Shown: one piece after another, positions 35,254-43,761 of the stretch
Layout of the letters: each line of letters opens with the position of its first letter
How positions within the stretch are numbered: the first letter of the stretch is position 1
Assembly (NCBI GenBank): GCA_944322565.1
Contig: CALUPG010000007.1
Location: 62,001 to 126,000, forward strand
Reading direction: 5' to 3'
Source: an uncultured Bacteroidales bacterium
GTDB lineage: Bacteria; Bacteroidota; Bacteroidia; Bacteroidales; UBA932
DNA: 64,000 nucleotides
The notes under the pieces: generated by a model
What the model saw: the letters and a program-made list of their open reading frames with translations, nothing else
Told to the model about the DNA's origin: nothing
The model's database searches: none
Position numbers and translations under genes: made by a program

Positions 35254-36327
35254 TCACTGCTGCAGATAGTAGTCGCAGTTGTAGCGGTTGAGGATATCCA
35301 TCTGCGTATAATTGTCCTTCCGGGCAATCGGCTTGTGCAGAAGAAGCCATTCGGTCATTGCCACGACCGCGTCTTCTGTCCGGCTGTCTGCGTGCTGTCC
35401 GATGAGCAGCTGCACAAATCCGTCCTTGAGGGCGGTCAGATTCCTTTCAAGAACATCGAAGCCCACAACACGGCATGTGACAATGCCGTGTTCCCTGAGG
35501 TAATCGGCGACAAGATGTACGCGAGAATTGAACATGACCAGATATTTGTGCGGATCCGGCTCCTCTGAGAACAGTCTGTCAAGTCCGGAGCGGACGGCAG
35601 AAGCGTCCTTAGGGTCAATGAAGACATTTTCTATCTCTGTTTCAGGATAGTGCTCGCTCATATAGTCCATGAAGCCGGCCCGGCGTGTCACAGTCGGGTC
35701 AGAGAGCCCCTTTTTGTCCCTGGCAATCCTGATGACATGCACTTTCCGGACTTTTCGCCCGTCAGTCAGAAGGTCGGCGCAGAGGTAGCCGCTCTGATAC
35801 ATCGGCATCCCGAAATATGCAAGATAGCTGTCATCCTCAAGCTTGGAGTCAATGTACATATAGACAATTCCTCGGCTCTTGAGCTCTGAGACGAACCTGA
35901 ATGTCTCGGTCCTGAAAAGAGGGGCGATTATGACACCTGAGGGCCGCTCCTCAAGTGTCCTGGAGCAGGCCTGCTGGAATGATTCAAGATCATACTGGTC
36001 GTATTTTACGGTCTTTACCTCAATGCCGTAGTCTGCGGCATATTCACCGCCCTTGACAAGCCCTCTTTCAGTCAGCTCCCAAAATTCGCCCGGCATATAT
36101 TCCGGTATGACGCATATTATCTTGTGCTGCCTGCGGGAGGCAAGAAGCGAGGCATAAATATTGGGACGGTAGCCGAGTTCGTCTATGACCCTCAGCACCC
36201 TGTCTCTGCTTTCCTTTGAAACTTCGCCCCTGTTGTGCAGCACTCTGTCTACCGTTCCCTTGGATACGCCGGAGAGGCGTGCCACATCATTGATAGTTAT
36301 TTTCCTGCCTTTGTCCATTGCTTGCAA
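35254..36327 (-). CDS. LacI-family transcriptional regulator of hexuronate genes
   Basis: A 357-residue regulator. The N-terminal HTH is ITINDVARLSGVSKGTVDRV with hinge LGYRPNIYASLLA; the effector domain is a periplasmic-binding-protein fold (ICVIPEYMPGEFWELTERGL, GVIIAPLFRTETFRFVSELK, VVGFDVLERNLTALKDGFVQ). Starts at 36327 or 36318 are both possible. It is divergent from kdgK-eda-transporter, and a LacI-type palindrome lies between them, so it most likely controls that operon in response to a hexuronate or 2-keto-3-deoxygluconate-type effector. Local control is well supported; the effector is inferred. Confidence 0.88.
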   Translation of the reverse strand: MQAMDKGRKITINDVARLSGVSKGTVDRVLHNRGEVSKESRDRVLRVIDELGYRPNIYASLLASRRQHKIICVIPEYMPGEFWELTERGLVKGGEYAADYGIEVKTVKYDQYDLESFQQACSRTLEERPSGVIIAPLFRTETFRFVSELKSRGIVYMYIDSKLEDDSYLAYFGMPMYQSGYLCADLLTDGRKVRKVHVIRIARDKKGLSDPTVTRRAGFMDYMSEHYPETEIENVFIDPKDASAVRSGLDRLFSEEPDPHKYLVMFNSRVHLVADYLREHGIVTCRVVGFDVLERNLTALKDGFVQLLIGQHADSRTEDAVVAMTEWLLLHKPIARKDNYTQMDILNRYNCDYYLQQ

Positions 36328-36364
36328 ACATTTTAAAATTCTGGCCGGATGCCATTCCCGGAAA

Positions 36365-36372
36365 CAAATTTA
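36365..36372 (-). promoter_or_regulatory. -7 box of the lacI-type gene
   Basis: TAAATTTG on the minus strand (36372-36365), 38 nt upstream of the first ATG. The shared operator lies just upstream, so the regulator may also control itself. Confidence 0.45.
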
Positions 36373-36399
36373 TAAATTTTTTTGAGATTCGCGCTAAAT

Positions 36400-36421
36400 T
36401 TTCCGTGACCGTTCACGGAAA
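36400..36421. promoter_or_regulatory. LacI-family operator
   Basis: TTTCCGTGA (36400-36408) and TCACGGAAA (36413-36421) form a perfect 9-bp inverted repeat around a 4-bp centre with the central CG usual for LacI-family sites. It occupies the -33 region of the kdgK promoter, so bound repressor would block polymerase. Confidence 0.82.
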
Positions 36422-36436
36422 TATGAAAATATTGAT

Positions 36437-36444
36437 TACTTTTG
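36437..36444 (+). promoter_or_regulatory. -7 box of the kdgK operon
   Basis: TACTTTTG fits TAnnTTTG. It lies 15 bp after the operator and 65 nt before the kdgK ATG. Confidence 0.65.
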
Positions 36445-36509
36445 CGGAACAGACATGGATACCTGACCATTGATTTGAAAGAATTACCATTAATTTAAAC
36501 TATAAGAAC

Positions 36510-37550
36510 ATGCCAAAAGTAATTACATTCGGTGAGATTATGCTCAGGCTGTCTACCCCGGGCTATCTGAGATTTTCGCAGGCGAGGCAATTCGAGGCCA
36601 CATTCGGAGGAGGAGAAGCCAATGTAGCCGTATCGCTTGCCAACTACGGGATTGAGACCGAGTTCGTGACGAGATTTCCGAAAAATGACATCGCAGCAAG
36701 CTGCATCAGGGATCTTCACAGCTACGGAGTGGGGACAAAGTACTGTGTATTCGGAGGTGACAGGCTCGGAATCTATTTTCTTGAGACAGGAGCAGTGGCC
36801 CGTGCCAGCAAGGTGGTCTATGACAGGGCCCATTCGGCCATCTCCGAGATTGAGAAAGGAATGATAGACTGGGACATGGTATTTGAAGGTGCCGACTGGT
36901 TCCACTGGACAGGAATCACTCCTGCCATCAGCCAGGGGGCCGCAGATGTCTGCCTTGAAGCAATCAAGGCCGCCAACAGACTCGGAGTGACGGTGTCATG
37001 CGACCTCAACTACAGAAAGAATCTCTGGAAATACGGAAAGACCGCCTCTGAAGTGATGCCGGAGCTTGTGGAGGGATGCGACATAATACTCGGAAACGAG
37101 GAAGATGCGGAGAAAGTATTCGGAATCAAGCCGGAAGGCTTTGATGTGACAGCTACAAAAGGTGAGGTTGATGCGGCCGGATTCGAAAGCGTATGCCGCC
37201 AGCTCATGGCAAAGTTCACCCGAGCAAAAAAAGTCATCATCACCCTGAGAGGCTCCATCAATGCCAATCACAACACTTGGGGCGGAGTCCTTTTTGACGG
37301 GAACAGACTCTATCAGTCGGCCCGATATGACATCACCCACATCGTGGACAGAGTAGGCGGCGGCGACTCATTCATGGGAGGACTCATCTATGGGCTTCTC
37401 ACTTACACCGGAGACGACAGGAAGGCCCTTGACTTCGCAGTCGCCGCATCATGCCTCAAGCATACGGTATTCGGAGACTTCAACCAGGTAAGCATTGCAG
37501 AGGTTGAAAACCTCATGAAAGGCGACGGGTCAGGCAGAGTATCCAGATAA
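36510..37550 (+). CDS. kdgK: 2-keto-3-deoxygluconate kinase (PfkB family)
   Basis: A 346-residue ribokinase-family sugar kinase. The substrate-binding block is [16 protein letters not shown] (about 30-45) and the ATP/catalytic signature is [20 protein letters not shown] (about 283-302), with the catalytic Asp in GGGDS. It starts [20 protein letters not shown] as KdgK proteins do. KdgK phosphorylates KDG to KDPG, which the next gene cleaves. First of three co-directional genes (35-nt and 30-nt gaps) with an upstream operator. Fructokinase activity is an alternative, but the eda neighbour favours KdgK. Confidence 0.9.
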   Translation: MPKVITFGEIMLRLSTPGYLRFSQARQFEATFGGGEANVAVSLANYGIETEFVTRFPKNDIAASCIRDLHSYGVGTKYCVFGGDRLGIYFLETGAVARASKVVYDRAHSAISEIEKGMIDWDMVFEGADWFHWTGITPAISQGAADVCLEAIKAANRLGVTVSCDLNYRKNLWKYGKTASEVMPELVEGCDIILGNEEDAEKVFGIKPEGFDVTATKGEVDAAGFESVCRQLMAKFTRAKKVIITLRGSINANHNTWGGVLFDGNRLYQSARYDITHIVDRVGGGDSFMGGLIYGLLTYTGDDRKALDFAVAASCLKHTVFGDFNQVSIAEVENLMKGDGSGRVSR

Positions 37551-37585
37551 GATTCGGAAAACAATTTTTACAGAAAATTTTCATT

Positions 37586-38257
37586 ATGGCAAAATACAAC
37601 AAGATGCAGGTCCTTTCTGCAATGAAAGAGACGGGATTGATTCCAGTTTTCTATCATCAGGACATCGAGACGGCAAAGGCTGTGGTCAAGGCCTGCCATG
37701 AGGGAGGAATAAGGGCATTTGAATTCACGAACAGGGGGGATTTCGCACATGAAGTGTTCGGCGAACTCGTAAAATTCGCAAACAGGGAACTTCCGGGAAT
37801 GATTATCGGAGTCGGTTCTGTCGTAGACCCGGGTACGGCAGCCCTCTACATCCAGCTCGGGGCAAATTTCGTGGTAGGGCCGCTTTTCAATCCCGCCATC
37901 GCCCCTGTATGCAACCGGAGGCTCATCCCCTATTGTCCGGGATGCGGCAGCGTATCGGAAATCGGTGCAGCCCAGGAACTCGGCTGTGACCTGTGCAAGG
38001 TCTTCCCGGGCGATGTACTCGGACCGGCCTTCGTCAAAGGCCTCAGGGCTCCTATGCCATGGAGCCAGATAATGGTAACGGGAGGAGTCAGCCCGACAAG
38101 GGAGAATCTTGAAGGATGGTTCAAGGCCGGCGTCACCTGCGTAGGAATGGGCAGCAACCTCTTTCCGAAAGATATAATGGCTGCCGGAGACTGGGGCAGA
38201 ATCACGGAACTCTGCCGCAGCGCACTGGAAATCATCAGAGAAATCAGGAACAGATAA
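37586..38257 (+). CDS. eda: 2-dehydro-3-deoxyphosphogluconate aldolase (KDPG/KHG aldolase)
   Basis: A 223-residue class I aldolase. Key residues: Glu in [10 protein letters not shown] (about 49), the PGTA motif in [17 protein letters not shown], the FNP motif in [12 protein letters not shown], and the Schiff-base Lys in [13 protein letters not shown] (about 137). VTGGVSP is the phosphate-binding turn. It splits KDPG into pyruvate and glyceraldehyde-3-phosphate, finishing the hexuronate route begun by KdgK. Confidence 0.93.
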   Translation: MAKYNKMQVLSAMKETGLIPVFYHQDIETAKAVVKACHEGGIRAFEFTNRGDFAHEVFGELVKFANRELPGMIIGVGSVVDPGTAALYIQLGANFVVGPLFNPAIAPVCNRRLIPYCPGCGSVSEIGAAQELGCDLCKVFPGDVLGPAFVKGLRAPMPWSQIMVTGGVSPTRENLEGWFKAGVTCVGMGSNLFPKDIMAAGDWGRITELCRSALEIIREIRNR

Positions 38258-38287
38258 ACACACAACTACATTTCAACAGAACACACC

Positions 38288-39754
38288 ATGACAAAAAAAC
38301 TGATGACCAACTGGCGATGGTGGATGGTAGTGCTGCTCTTTGTAGCAACAACTGTCAATTACATGGACCGCCAGGTACTGTCCCTCACATGGAAAGACTT
38401 CATTGCACCGGAATTCCACTGGTCAGACGGCGACTACGGATTCATCACCGCCATATTCTCCATCGTGTATGCAGTATGTATGCTGTTCGCCGGACGCTTT
38501 GTGGACTGGATGGGGACGAAAAAAGGATATCTGTGGGCCATAGGCATCTGGTCTCTTGGAGCATGTCTCCACGCCATCTGCGGCTGGCTCACTGTACATA
38601 TCGAAGGCTATGAAAACGCCGCTGCGATGACGGCTGTAGAAGCCGGCTCTGCTGCCGCCCTGGCCATAGCGACCACAAGCGTATGGCTCTTCATAGCGGC
38701 AAGGTGCATTCTTGCTCTCGGTGAAGCCGGGAACTTTCCCGCCGCAATCAAAGTGACCGCGGAATACTTCCCTAAGAAAGACCGTGCGTTCGCCACATCC
38801 ATTTTCAATTCCGGAGCTTCAATAGGGGCCCTTGTCGCCCCGGCCACCATCCCGCTCCTTGCCCAGTACTTCAAGGACAAAGGCATAGGGGGAGGCTGGG
38901 AAATGGCATTCATCATCATCGGAGCCCTCGGATTCATCTGGATGGGATTCTGGATATTCATGTACAGCAAGCCGGAAAAGTCAAAGTTCGTCAATCAGGC
39001 CGAGCTGGACTATATTCACCAGGACGACAGGGATGAACCTGAGGCCGCAGCAAGACAGAATGCCGCCGAAAAAAGCATCCCGCTCTGGAAATGTTTCACC
39101 TACAGGCAGACCTGGTCTTTCATAGTCGGAAAATTCTTTACTGACGGCGTATGGTGGTTCTACCTCTTCTGGGCTCCGGCATATTTCTCTGACCAGTACG
39201 GATATGCATCAAGTTCGGGAATGGGGGTAGCCCTCATCACCACTCTCTATGCGATAGTCACCGTCCTGTCCATCTTCGGAGGCTATCTGCCGAAACTGTT
39301 TGTAGAAAGAAATGGCATGAACCCATATGACGGGCGGATGCTCGCAATGCTCATCTTCGCCTTCCTCCCCCTTCCTGCACTTTTCGCCCAGAGCGCGGGA
39401 GGCATATCGGTATGGTTGCCTGCCATAATCATCGGACTTGCAGGAGCCGGACACCAGGCATGGTCGGCCAACCTGTTCTCAACCATAGGGGACATGTTTC
39501 CCAAGTCCGCCATTTCCACCATCACCGGCATCGGCGGAATGGCGGGAGGAATCGGCTCTTTCATCATCCAGCTCGGAGCAGGAAAGCTGTTTGACCATTC
39601 TGCCGAATTGGGAGATGCCTTCAGTTTTCTCGGATTTGCCGGAAAGGACGCAGGCTATATGATTGTCTTCTGCTGTTGCGCAGTCGCATATCTCATAGCA
39701 TGGATAATCATGAAGTCGCTTGTGCCTAAGTACAAAGTCATAGAGACAGACTGA
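38288..39754 (+). CDS. MFS hexuronate transporter (ACS family)
   Basis: A 488-residue transporter with 12 predicted helices. The N-terminus WWMVVLLFVATTVNYMDRQV followed by LSLTWKDF is the anion:cation symporter (ExuT/GudP) signature, and RCILALGEAGNFPAAIKVTA is its helix-4 block. A glycine-rich segment late in the protein (SAISTITGIGGMAGGIGSF) is also typical. With kdgK and eda in one operon the likely substrate is galacturonate or glucuronate, brought in with protons. Isomerase and dehydratase steps (uxaC, uxaB/uxuB, uxaA/uxuA) must be encoded elsewhere. Confidence 0.88.
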   Translation: MTKKLMTNWRWWMVVLLFVATTVNYMDRQVLSLTWKDFIAPEFHWSDGDYGFITAIFSIVYAVCMLFAGRFVDWMGTKKGYLWAIGIWSLGACLHAICGWLTVHIEGYENAAAMTAVEAGSAAALAIATTSVWLFIAARCILALGEAGNFPAAIKVTAEYFPKKDRAFATSIFNSGASIGALVAPATIPLLAQYFKDKGIGGGWEMAFIIIGALGFIWMGFWIFMYSKPEKSKFVNQAELDYIHQDDRDEPEAAARQNAAEKSIPLWKCFTYRQTWSFIVGKFFTDGVWWFYLFWAPAYFSDQYGYASSSGMGVALITTLYAIVTVLSIFGGYLPKLFVERNGMNPYDGRMLAMLIFAFLPLPALFAQSAGGISVWLPAIIIGLAGAGHQAWSANLFSTIGDMFPKSAISTITGIGGMAGGIGSFIIQLGAGKLFDHSAELGDAFSFLGFAGKDAGYMIVFCCCAVAYLIAWIIMKSLVPKYKVIETD

Positions 39755-39803
39755 ATGTGAGACCGCACGGACAGGGGCGCTCTCCCTGCTCCGGATAAAA
39801 CAG

Positions 39804-39845
39804 CAAAGAGGCAAACACTTCAAAAAAAGTATTTGCCTCTTCTTT
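39804..39845. terminator. Bidirectional intrinsic terminator
   Basis: AAAGAGGCAAAcACT pairs with AGTaTTTGCCTCTTCTTT around an A-rich loop. It separates the hexuronate operon from the convergent tRNA-Arg. Confidence 0.82.
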
Positions 39846-39846
39846 G

Positions 39847-39920
39847 TGACCCCTACAGGATTCAAACCTGTAACCTTTTGATCCGTAGTCAAATGCTCTA
39901 TTCAGTTGAGCTAAGGGGCC
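39847..39920 (-). tRNA. tRNA-Arg (anticodon ACG)
   Basis: The minus strand folds into a cloverleaf. The acceptor arms GGCCCCT/AGGGGTC contain one G-T pair. The D arm contains AGCTCAACTGAATAGAGC, the anticodon arm TTTGA-CTACGGA-TCAAA has ACG at the centre, and the T arm carries GGTTTGAATCC. CCA is not encoded. It lies 60 bp after rplS on the same strand and may be co-transcribed with it. Confidence 0.95.
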
Positions 39921-39980
39921 GTTGGGGAACCTTGCGGTTCCGTATTTTTCAGCAAGCTGAAGCCTCGGGGCTGAAGAAAA

Positions 39981-40373
39981 TTATTCTGCAGCAACTGCTC
40001 CCTCTTCCTTTACCATTGCGAATTTCTTCTCCTTGATTCTTGCCTTCTTGCCGGAAAGTTTCCTGAGATAGAAGATTCTTGCCCTGCGTACCTTGCCGAC
40101 TTTGTTGAGCTCTATCGAATCAATGAACGGTGAGGCGAACGGGAAAATCCTCTCAACACCTACTCCGCTGGAAATCTTGCGCACCGTGAAAGTCTTTGTA
40201 TAAGGAGATGCACCTCTTATCTGGAGGACAACGCCTCTGAATTTCTGAAGTCTTTCCTTGTCGCCTTCCTTGATACGGTAAGTGACGGTAATCGTGTCAC
40301 CTGCCTTGAATTTCGGGTAACCGGCAACTTTGTCATTTGCAAACGCCTGGTCTACTACTTTAATCAAATCCAT
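39981..40373 (-). CDS. rplS: 50S ribosomal protein L19
   Basis: About 130 residues. The ATG at 40373 (MDLIKVVDQAFANDKVAGY) is used rather than the open-frame start at 40451, which would precede the promoter. L19 markers: FKAGDTITVTYRIKEGDKER, RFPFASPFIDSIE-type block (ERIFPFASPFIDSIELNK) and VRRARIFYLRKLSGKKARIK. The C-terminal extension rich in K, E and A is common in Bacteroidota. It sits at the 30S-50S interface. Confidence 0.97.
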   Translation of the reverse strand: MDLIKVVDQAFANDKVAGYPKFKAGDTITVTYRIKEGDKERLQKFRGVVLQIRGASPYTKTFTVRKISSGVGVERIFPFASPFIDSIELNKVGKVRRARIFYLRKLSGKKARIKEKKFAMVKEEGAVAAE

Positions 40374-40448
40374 GTCAATAATATTTTTAGCGGCAACATT
40401 GCGTTTTTTTATACCCGGCGCAAGAGGTTGCTTTTGTTTTTGGGACTG

Positions 40449-40479
40449 CAAAGGTACAAATAATTCTGTTCAATGCAAA
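40449..40479 (-). promoter_or_regulatory. rplS promoter
   Basis: The minus strand has TTTG (40479-40476), a 19-nt spacer and TACCTTTG (40456-40449). The leader to the ATG at 40373 is about 70 nt. Confidence 0.75.
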
Positions 40480-40505
40480 TTTTTCTTGGAAAACTCCACT
40501 GTTTT

Positions 40506-41678
40506 TCAGAACATGTCTCTCAATTTTTCAAAGAAACTCTTGTCTTCCTTGGACGGAGACGGTCTGAATGAGTCATTGTCCCTCATGCTTTCAAACAATT
40601 CCTTCTCACTTCTGCCGAGTTTCTTCGGAATCCATACCATCAGCCTGACATACAAGTCACCGGTACCGTATCCGTTGACGGCAGGAAGACCTTTGCCTTT
40701 GAGCCTCACCACTGTCCCCGACTGGGTGCCGGGCTCAACCTTTATCTTGTATGTGCCGTCAATGCAAGGAATTTCGACTGTAGCCCCGAGCATGGCATCC
40801 ATTACCGAGATGACTTTCGTATAGGTCAGATTGTTGCCCTCACGCCTGAAGTCCGGATTTTCAACTTCTTCTATAAGCACGAGAAGGTCTCCGTTCACTC
40901 CGTTGTTTTTGGCTGCATGGCCTGCACCGCGTATTGTAAGCTGCATTCCGTTCTCAACTCCGGCAGGAATATTGACTTTGACTGTCTCTTTCTTGCGGAC
41001 AAGCCCCGTTCCGCCGCATGTACGGCATGGATTGGTGACAATTTTCCCCTCGCCGCCGCACTGCTGGCATGTAGAATAGGTGACAGTCTGTCCGAAAATG
41101 CCGTTGACGACTCTCTTGACCTGACCGGTACCCTTGCATGCAGGGCAGACCTTTATGTCTGAACTGCTCCTTGCCCCTTTGCCCCCGCAGTCCTGACAAG
41201 GGACATTCCTTTCAAGCGAAATTTCTTTCTCGGCGCCTTTGGCGATTTCTTCCAGAGTCATCTTGACTCTTACGCGGATATCTCTTCCCCTGTAGACTCT
41301 CTGGGACTGGGATGACGACCGTCCGCTTCCGCCGCCGAAGCCCCCGAAGCCGCCGAAACCGCTGAACCCTCCGAAGCCTCCGCCGAAAAGATCTCTCAAT
41401 ATGTCGTTGAGGTCTCCGAACCCGCCGCTGAAGTCAGGAGCAGCCTGACCTCCGAGACCGGCATGCCCGAACTGGTCGTATTTTGCCCTTTTGTCAGGGT
41501 CACTCAGCACGGAATATGCCTCGGCAGCCTCCTTGAACTTTTCTTCCGCCTCCTTGTCGCCCGGATTCTTGTCAGGATGGTATTGTATGGCCTTTTTCCT
41601 GTAGGCCTTCTTTATTTCATCGACTGTGGCGTTCTTGTTGACGCCCAGCACTTCATAGTAATCTCTTTTTTCAGCCAT
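40506..41678 (-). CDS. dnaJ: Chaperone protein DnaJ
   Basis: About 390 residues with all class A Hsp40 parts: J domain with the HPDKN loop (about 33), a long Gly/Phe region (about 75-125, [19 protein letters not shown]), four zinc-finger repeats ([32 protein letters not shown]; about 165-225), and C-terminal substrate-binding domains. Start at the third codon of the open frame ([13 protein letters not shown]). It stimulates DnaK ATPase and delivers unfolded clients. It follows grpE by 47 nt; dnaK is elsewhere. Confidence 0.97.
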   Translation of the reverse strand: MAEKRDYYEVLGVNKNATVDEIKKAYRKKAIQYHPDKNPGDKEAEEKFKEAAEAYSVLSDPDKRAKYDQFGHAGLGGQAAPDFSGGFGDLNDILRDLFGGGFGGFSGFGGFGGFGGGSGRSSSQSQRVYRGRDIRVRVKMTLEEIAKGAEKEISLERNVPCQDCGGKGARSSSDIKVCPACKGTGQVKRVVNGIFGQTVTYSTCQQCGGEGKIVTNPCRTCGGTGLVRKKETVKVNIPAGVENGMQLTIRGAGHAAKNNGVNGDLLVLIEEVENPDFRREGNNLTYTKVISVMDAMLGATVEIPCIDGTYKIKVEPGTQSGTVVRLKGKGLPAVNGYGTGDLYVRLMVWIPKKLGRSEKELFESMRDNDSFRPSPSKEDKSFFEKLRDMF

Positions 41679-41725
41679 TGTCACAATCTCCTTTCATTAT
41701 CAGACTCCTGCAGCCATCGCCAATG

Positions 41726-42316
41726 TCAGATGCCCACAACGACTTTGGCAAATCTTATGACTTTCCCGTTGAGTGTGTATCCGGTCTGGACCACATCGAA
41801 GACTTTGCCTTTTTTATCGTCCTCATTGACGGGAAACTGGGCCACTGCTTCATGCAGATCCGTGTCAAAGACTTTGTCCCTTGCATCAATCGCAGCAAGT
41901 CCACGAGTCTTGAGATATCCCGTCAATTTGTTGTAAATCAACTCTGTGCCCTCCTTTGCCGCAGCACTGTCAGATGACTTGGACAATACATCCAGAGCTC
42001 TTTCGCAGTCATCAAGTACCGGAAGCAGCCCCTTGATAGTGTCTTCGGATGCAACATTCACAAGTTCAAGCTTTTCCTGAGCTGTTCTTCTGCGGAAATT
42101 GTCAAACTCCGCCATCAGCCTGACATAATCATCCTTTTCCTTTGCAAGGCTGGCCCTGGCCTCTTCAAGCTCCATTTCAAGCTTCTCTATCTTTTCCTTG
42201 TCCTTTTTCTGCTCTTTTTTCTCTTTTCCGGACTTTTTTCCGCCTTCCGTATTTTCTTCCTGCTGACGGACATTATCCTCAGCTGCGAGTTCGTTTTCTT
42301 TATTTTCCTGTGCCAT
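41726..42316 (-). CDS. grpE: Nucleotide exchange factor GrpE
   Basis: About 196 residues, with possible starts at 42337, 42328 or 42316; the last (MAQENKENELAAED) looks the most natural. A highly charged Lys/Glu coiled coil (about 25-75) leads into the GrpE core (FDNFRRRTAQEKLELVNVAS, LLPVLDDCERALDV) and the C-terminal beta domain (VDTDLHEAVAQFP-like block FDTDLHEAVAQFPV, TGYTLNGKVIRFAKVVV). It exchanges ADP on DnaK. Transcribed with dnaJ. Confidence 0.93.
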   Translation of the reverse strand: MAQENKENELAAEDNVRQQEENTEGGKKSGKEKKEQKKDKEKIEKLEMELEEARASLAKEKDDYVRLMAEFDNFRRRTAQEKLELVNVASEDTIKGLLPVLDDCERALDVLSKSSDSAAAKEGTELIYNKLTGYLKTRGLAAIDARDKVFDTDLHEAVAQFPVNEDDKKGKVFDVVQTGYTLNGKVIRFAKVVVGI

Positions 42317-42461
42317 ATCCTGAATCATTTTTCTCATTTTTGAATTTCAGCATATCGTGCCGATGATGCAATCTGCAGGACACGACATGCCGACTGCCAT
42401 CAAGCAAAATATCTGCCAAGACCGGTTCATGACAGATTGTCAGTGCCGATGGCGGACGCAT

Positions 42462-43760
42462 TTATCTCAAGTCAATGAATTTCACGACTTTTCTGCTTGT
42501 CTGCGGCATCTGGAGCTTCGCAATGTACTCCGGAGACTCGAATGTGACATTCGGGGCGACGCGGACCTTGGCCCGGAACATGTCCTTGATTTCCTTTACA
42601 AAGGCCTCGCTATGGTCGTCTGATCCTACGCGAATCGTAATCTCATCAGTCCCAAGGCTGTTGGTATATACTTCCACAATATAGTTGACAATCTTCGGGA
42701 TATTGTCAAGAATGTCATAGAGGGCAGGAGGATAGAGGGTCGTGCCCTTGAACTTTATCATCTGGCCTTTTCTGCCAAGTACAGAACTGAGACGGACAGT
42801 GTTGCGGCCGCATCTGCATGGTCCGGAATAATGATAGCATATATCCCCTGTCTTGAACCTGAGCAAAGGCATTCCGGTAACTCCCAATGTCGTGATTGTA
42901 ACCTCTCCCGGCTCGTCATCGCGGACAGGATTATTGTTTTCATCAAGAAATTCAACAATTATCAGCTCAGGCTGAAGATGTCCTCCGCAGAAATATCCGC
43001 ATTCCGTGAATGATGACTGCATCTCTGTGGAGGCATATGTGGAGTGCAGCTCAAGGTTGCCCCATTTCTCAGCTATGCGGCGGCCAAGGGTATTCAGTCC
43101 GAATGTTCCCGGCTCGCGCAGGGCCTCCCCTATGCAAAGGCACTTCTTGAGGGAAGAATTTCTGTAGTCGATGCCATTCTTCTCAGCAAATTCAATAAGT
43201 TTCATAATGAATGAAGGGACAATCATCCCGCATGTCGGATGTATGCGCCTTATTGTATCCCACTGCAGTTCGGGAATGCCGTTGCCGACTCTTATGACAC
43301 CCATTCCCAGTTCTCTGGCTCCCATGTAATATGCCAGGCCTGCCATAAACCGGCGGTCGATGGTGGTCATCAGCTGCATGATATCCTCGCGCGTGCATCC
43401 GGCCACAGTAAATGACAGGTACTCGTTGTAAGCAAGCCTGTCCAGGTCCGAGTCAGTGAGCGTGAATGTCACCGGATCGCCAAGAGTCCCGGAGGTTGTC
43501 ACATAGTCTATGACCTTGTCTGCCGGCACACATCTGAATTCTTCATTTCTCAGCTGCAGGTCAGCCTTGGTAGTTACCGGAATATTCACAAGGTCTTCAA
43601 GTTTTCTGATTCTGGTGACATCTATGGAATATTCCCTGAACATCTTTTTGTAAAACTCGGAATTAGACGACAGGTAGGCGAGTGCCTCCGCCATTCTTGC
43701 CTCCTGGAATGCCTTGATTTCTTCAGGAGAGAGGAACTGTATGTCCGGCTGTTTTTTCAT
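42462..43760 (-). CDS. PaaK-family AMP-ligase (aryl acid activation)
   Basis: About 432 residues of the phenylacetate-CoA ligase branch of the adenylate-forming family. The AMP-binding loop is TTSGTLGDPVTFT (about residue 88). A Glu-containing YASTEMQSSFTECGYFCGG block and the GDICYHYSGPCRCGR segment follow; Cys pairs here could hold zinc. The C-terminal AMP-binding domain is ITIRVGSDDHSEAFVKEIKD. The frame opens at 43796; 43760 places the start 2 nt after the upstream stop. In aryl-polyene clusters such a ligase activates the aromatic starter acid for transfer to ACP. Last gene of the cluster. A CoA ligase role is equally possible. Confidence 0.8.
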   Translation of the reverse strand: MKKQPDIQFLSPEEIKAFQEARMAEALAYLSSNSEFYKKMFREYSIDVTRIRKLEDLVNIPVTTKADLQLRNEEFRCVPADKVIDYVTTSGTLGDPVTFTLTDSDLDRLAYNEYLSFTVAGCTREDIMQLMTTIDRRFMAGLAYYMGARELGMGVIRVGNGIPELQWDTIRRIHPTCGMIVPSFIMKLIEFAEKNGIDYRNSSLKKCLCIGEALREPGTFGLNTLGRRIAEKWGNLELHSTYASTEMQSSFTECGYFCGGHLQPELIIVEFLDENNNPVRDDEPGEVTITTLGVTGMPLLRFKTGDICYHYSGPCRCGRNTVRLSSVLGRKGQMIKFKGTTLYPPALYDILDNIPKIVNYIVEVYTNSLGTDEITIRVGSDDHSEAFVKEIKDMFRAKVRVAPNVTFESPEYIAKLQMPQTSRKVVKFIDLR

Positions 43761-43761
43761 T

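Noticed and set aside
40506..41678. Glycine-rich repeats as a separate repetitive element
   Set aside because: They are the normal Gly/Phe linker of DnaJ.
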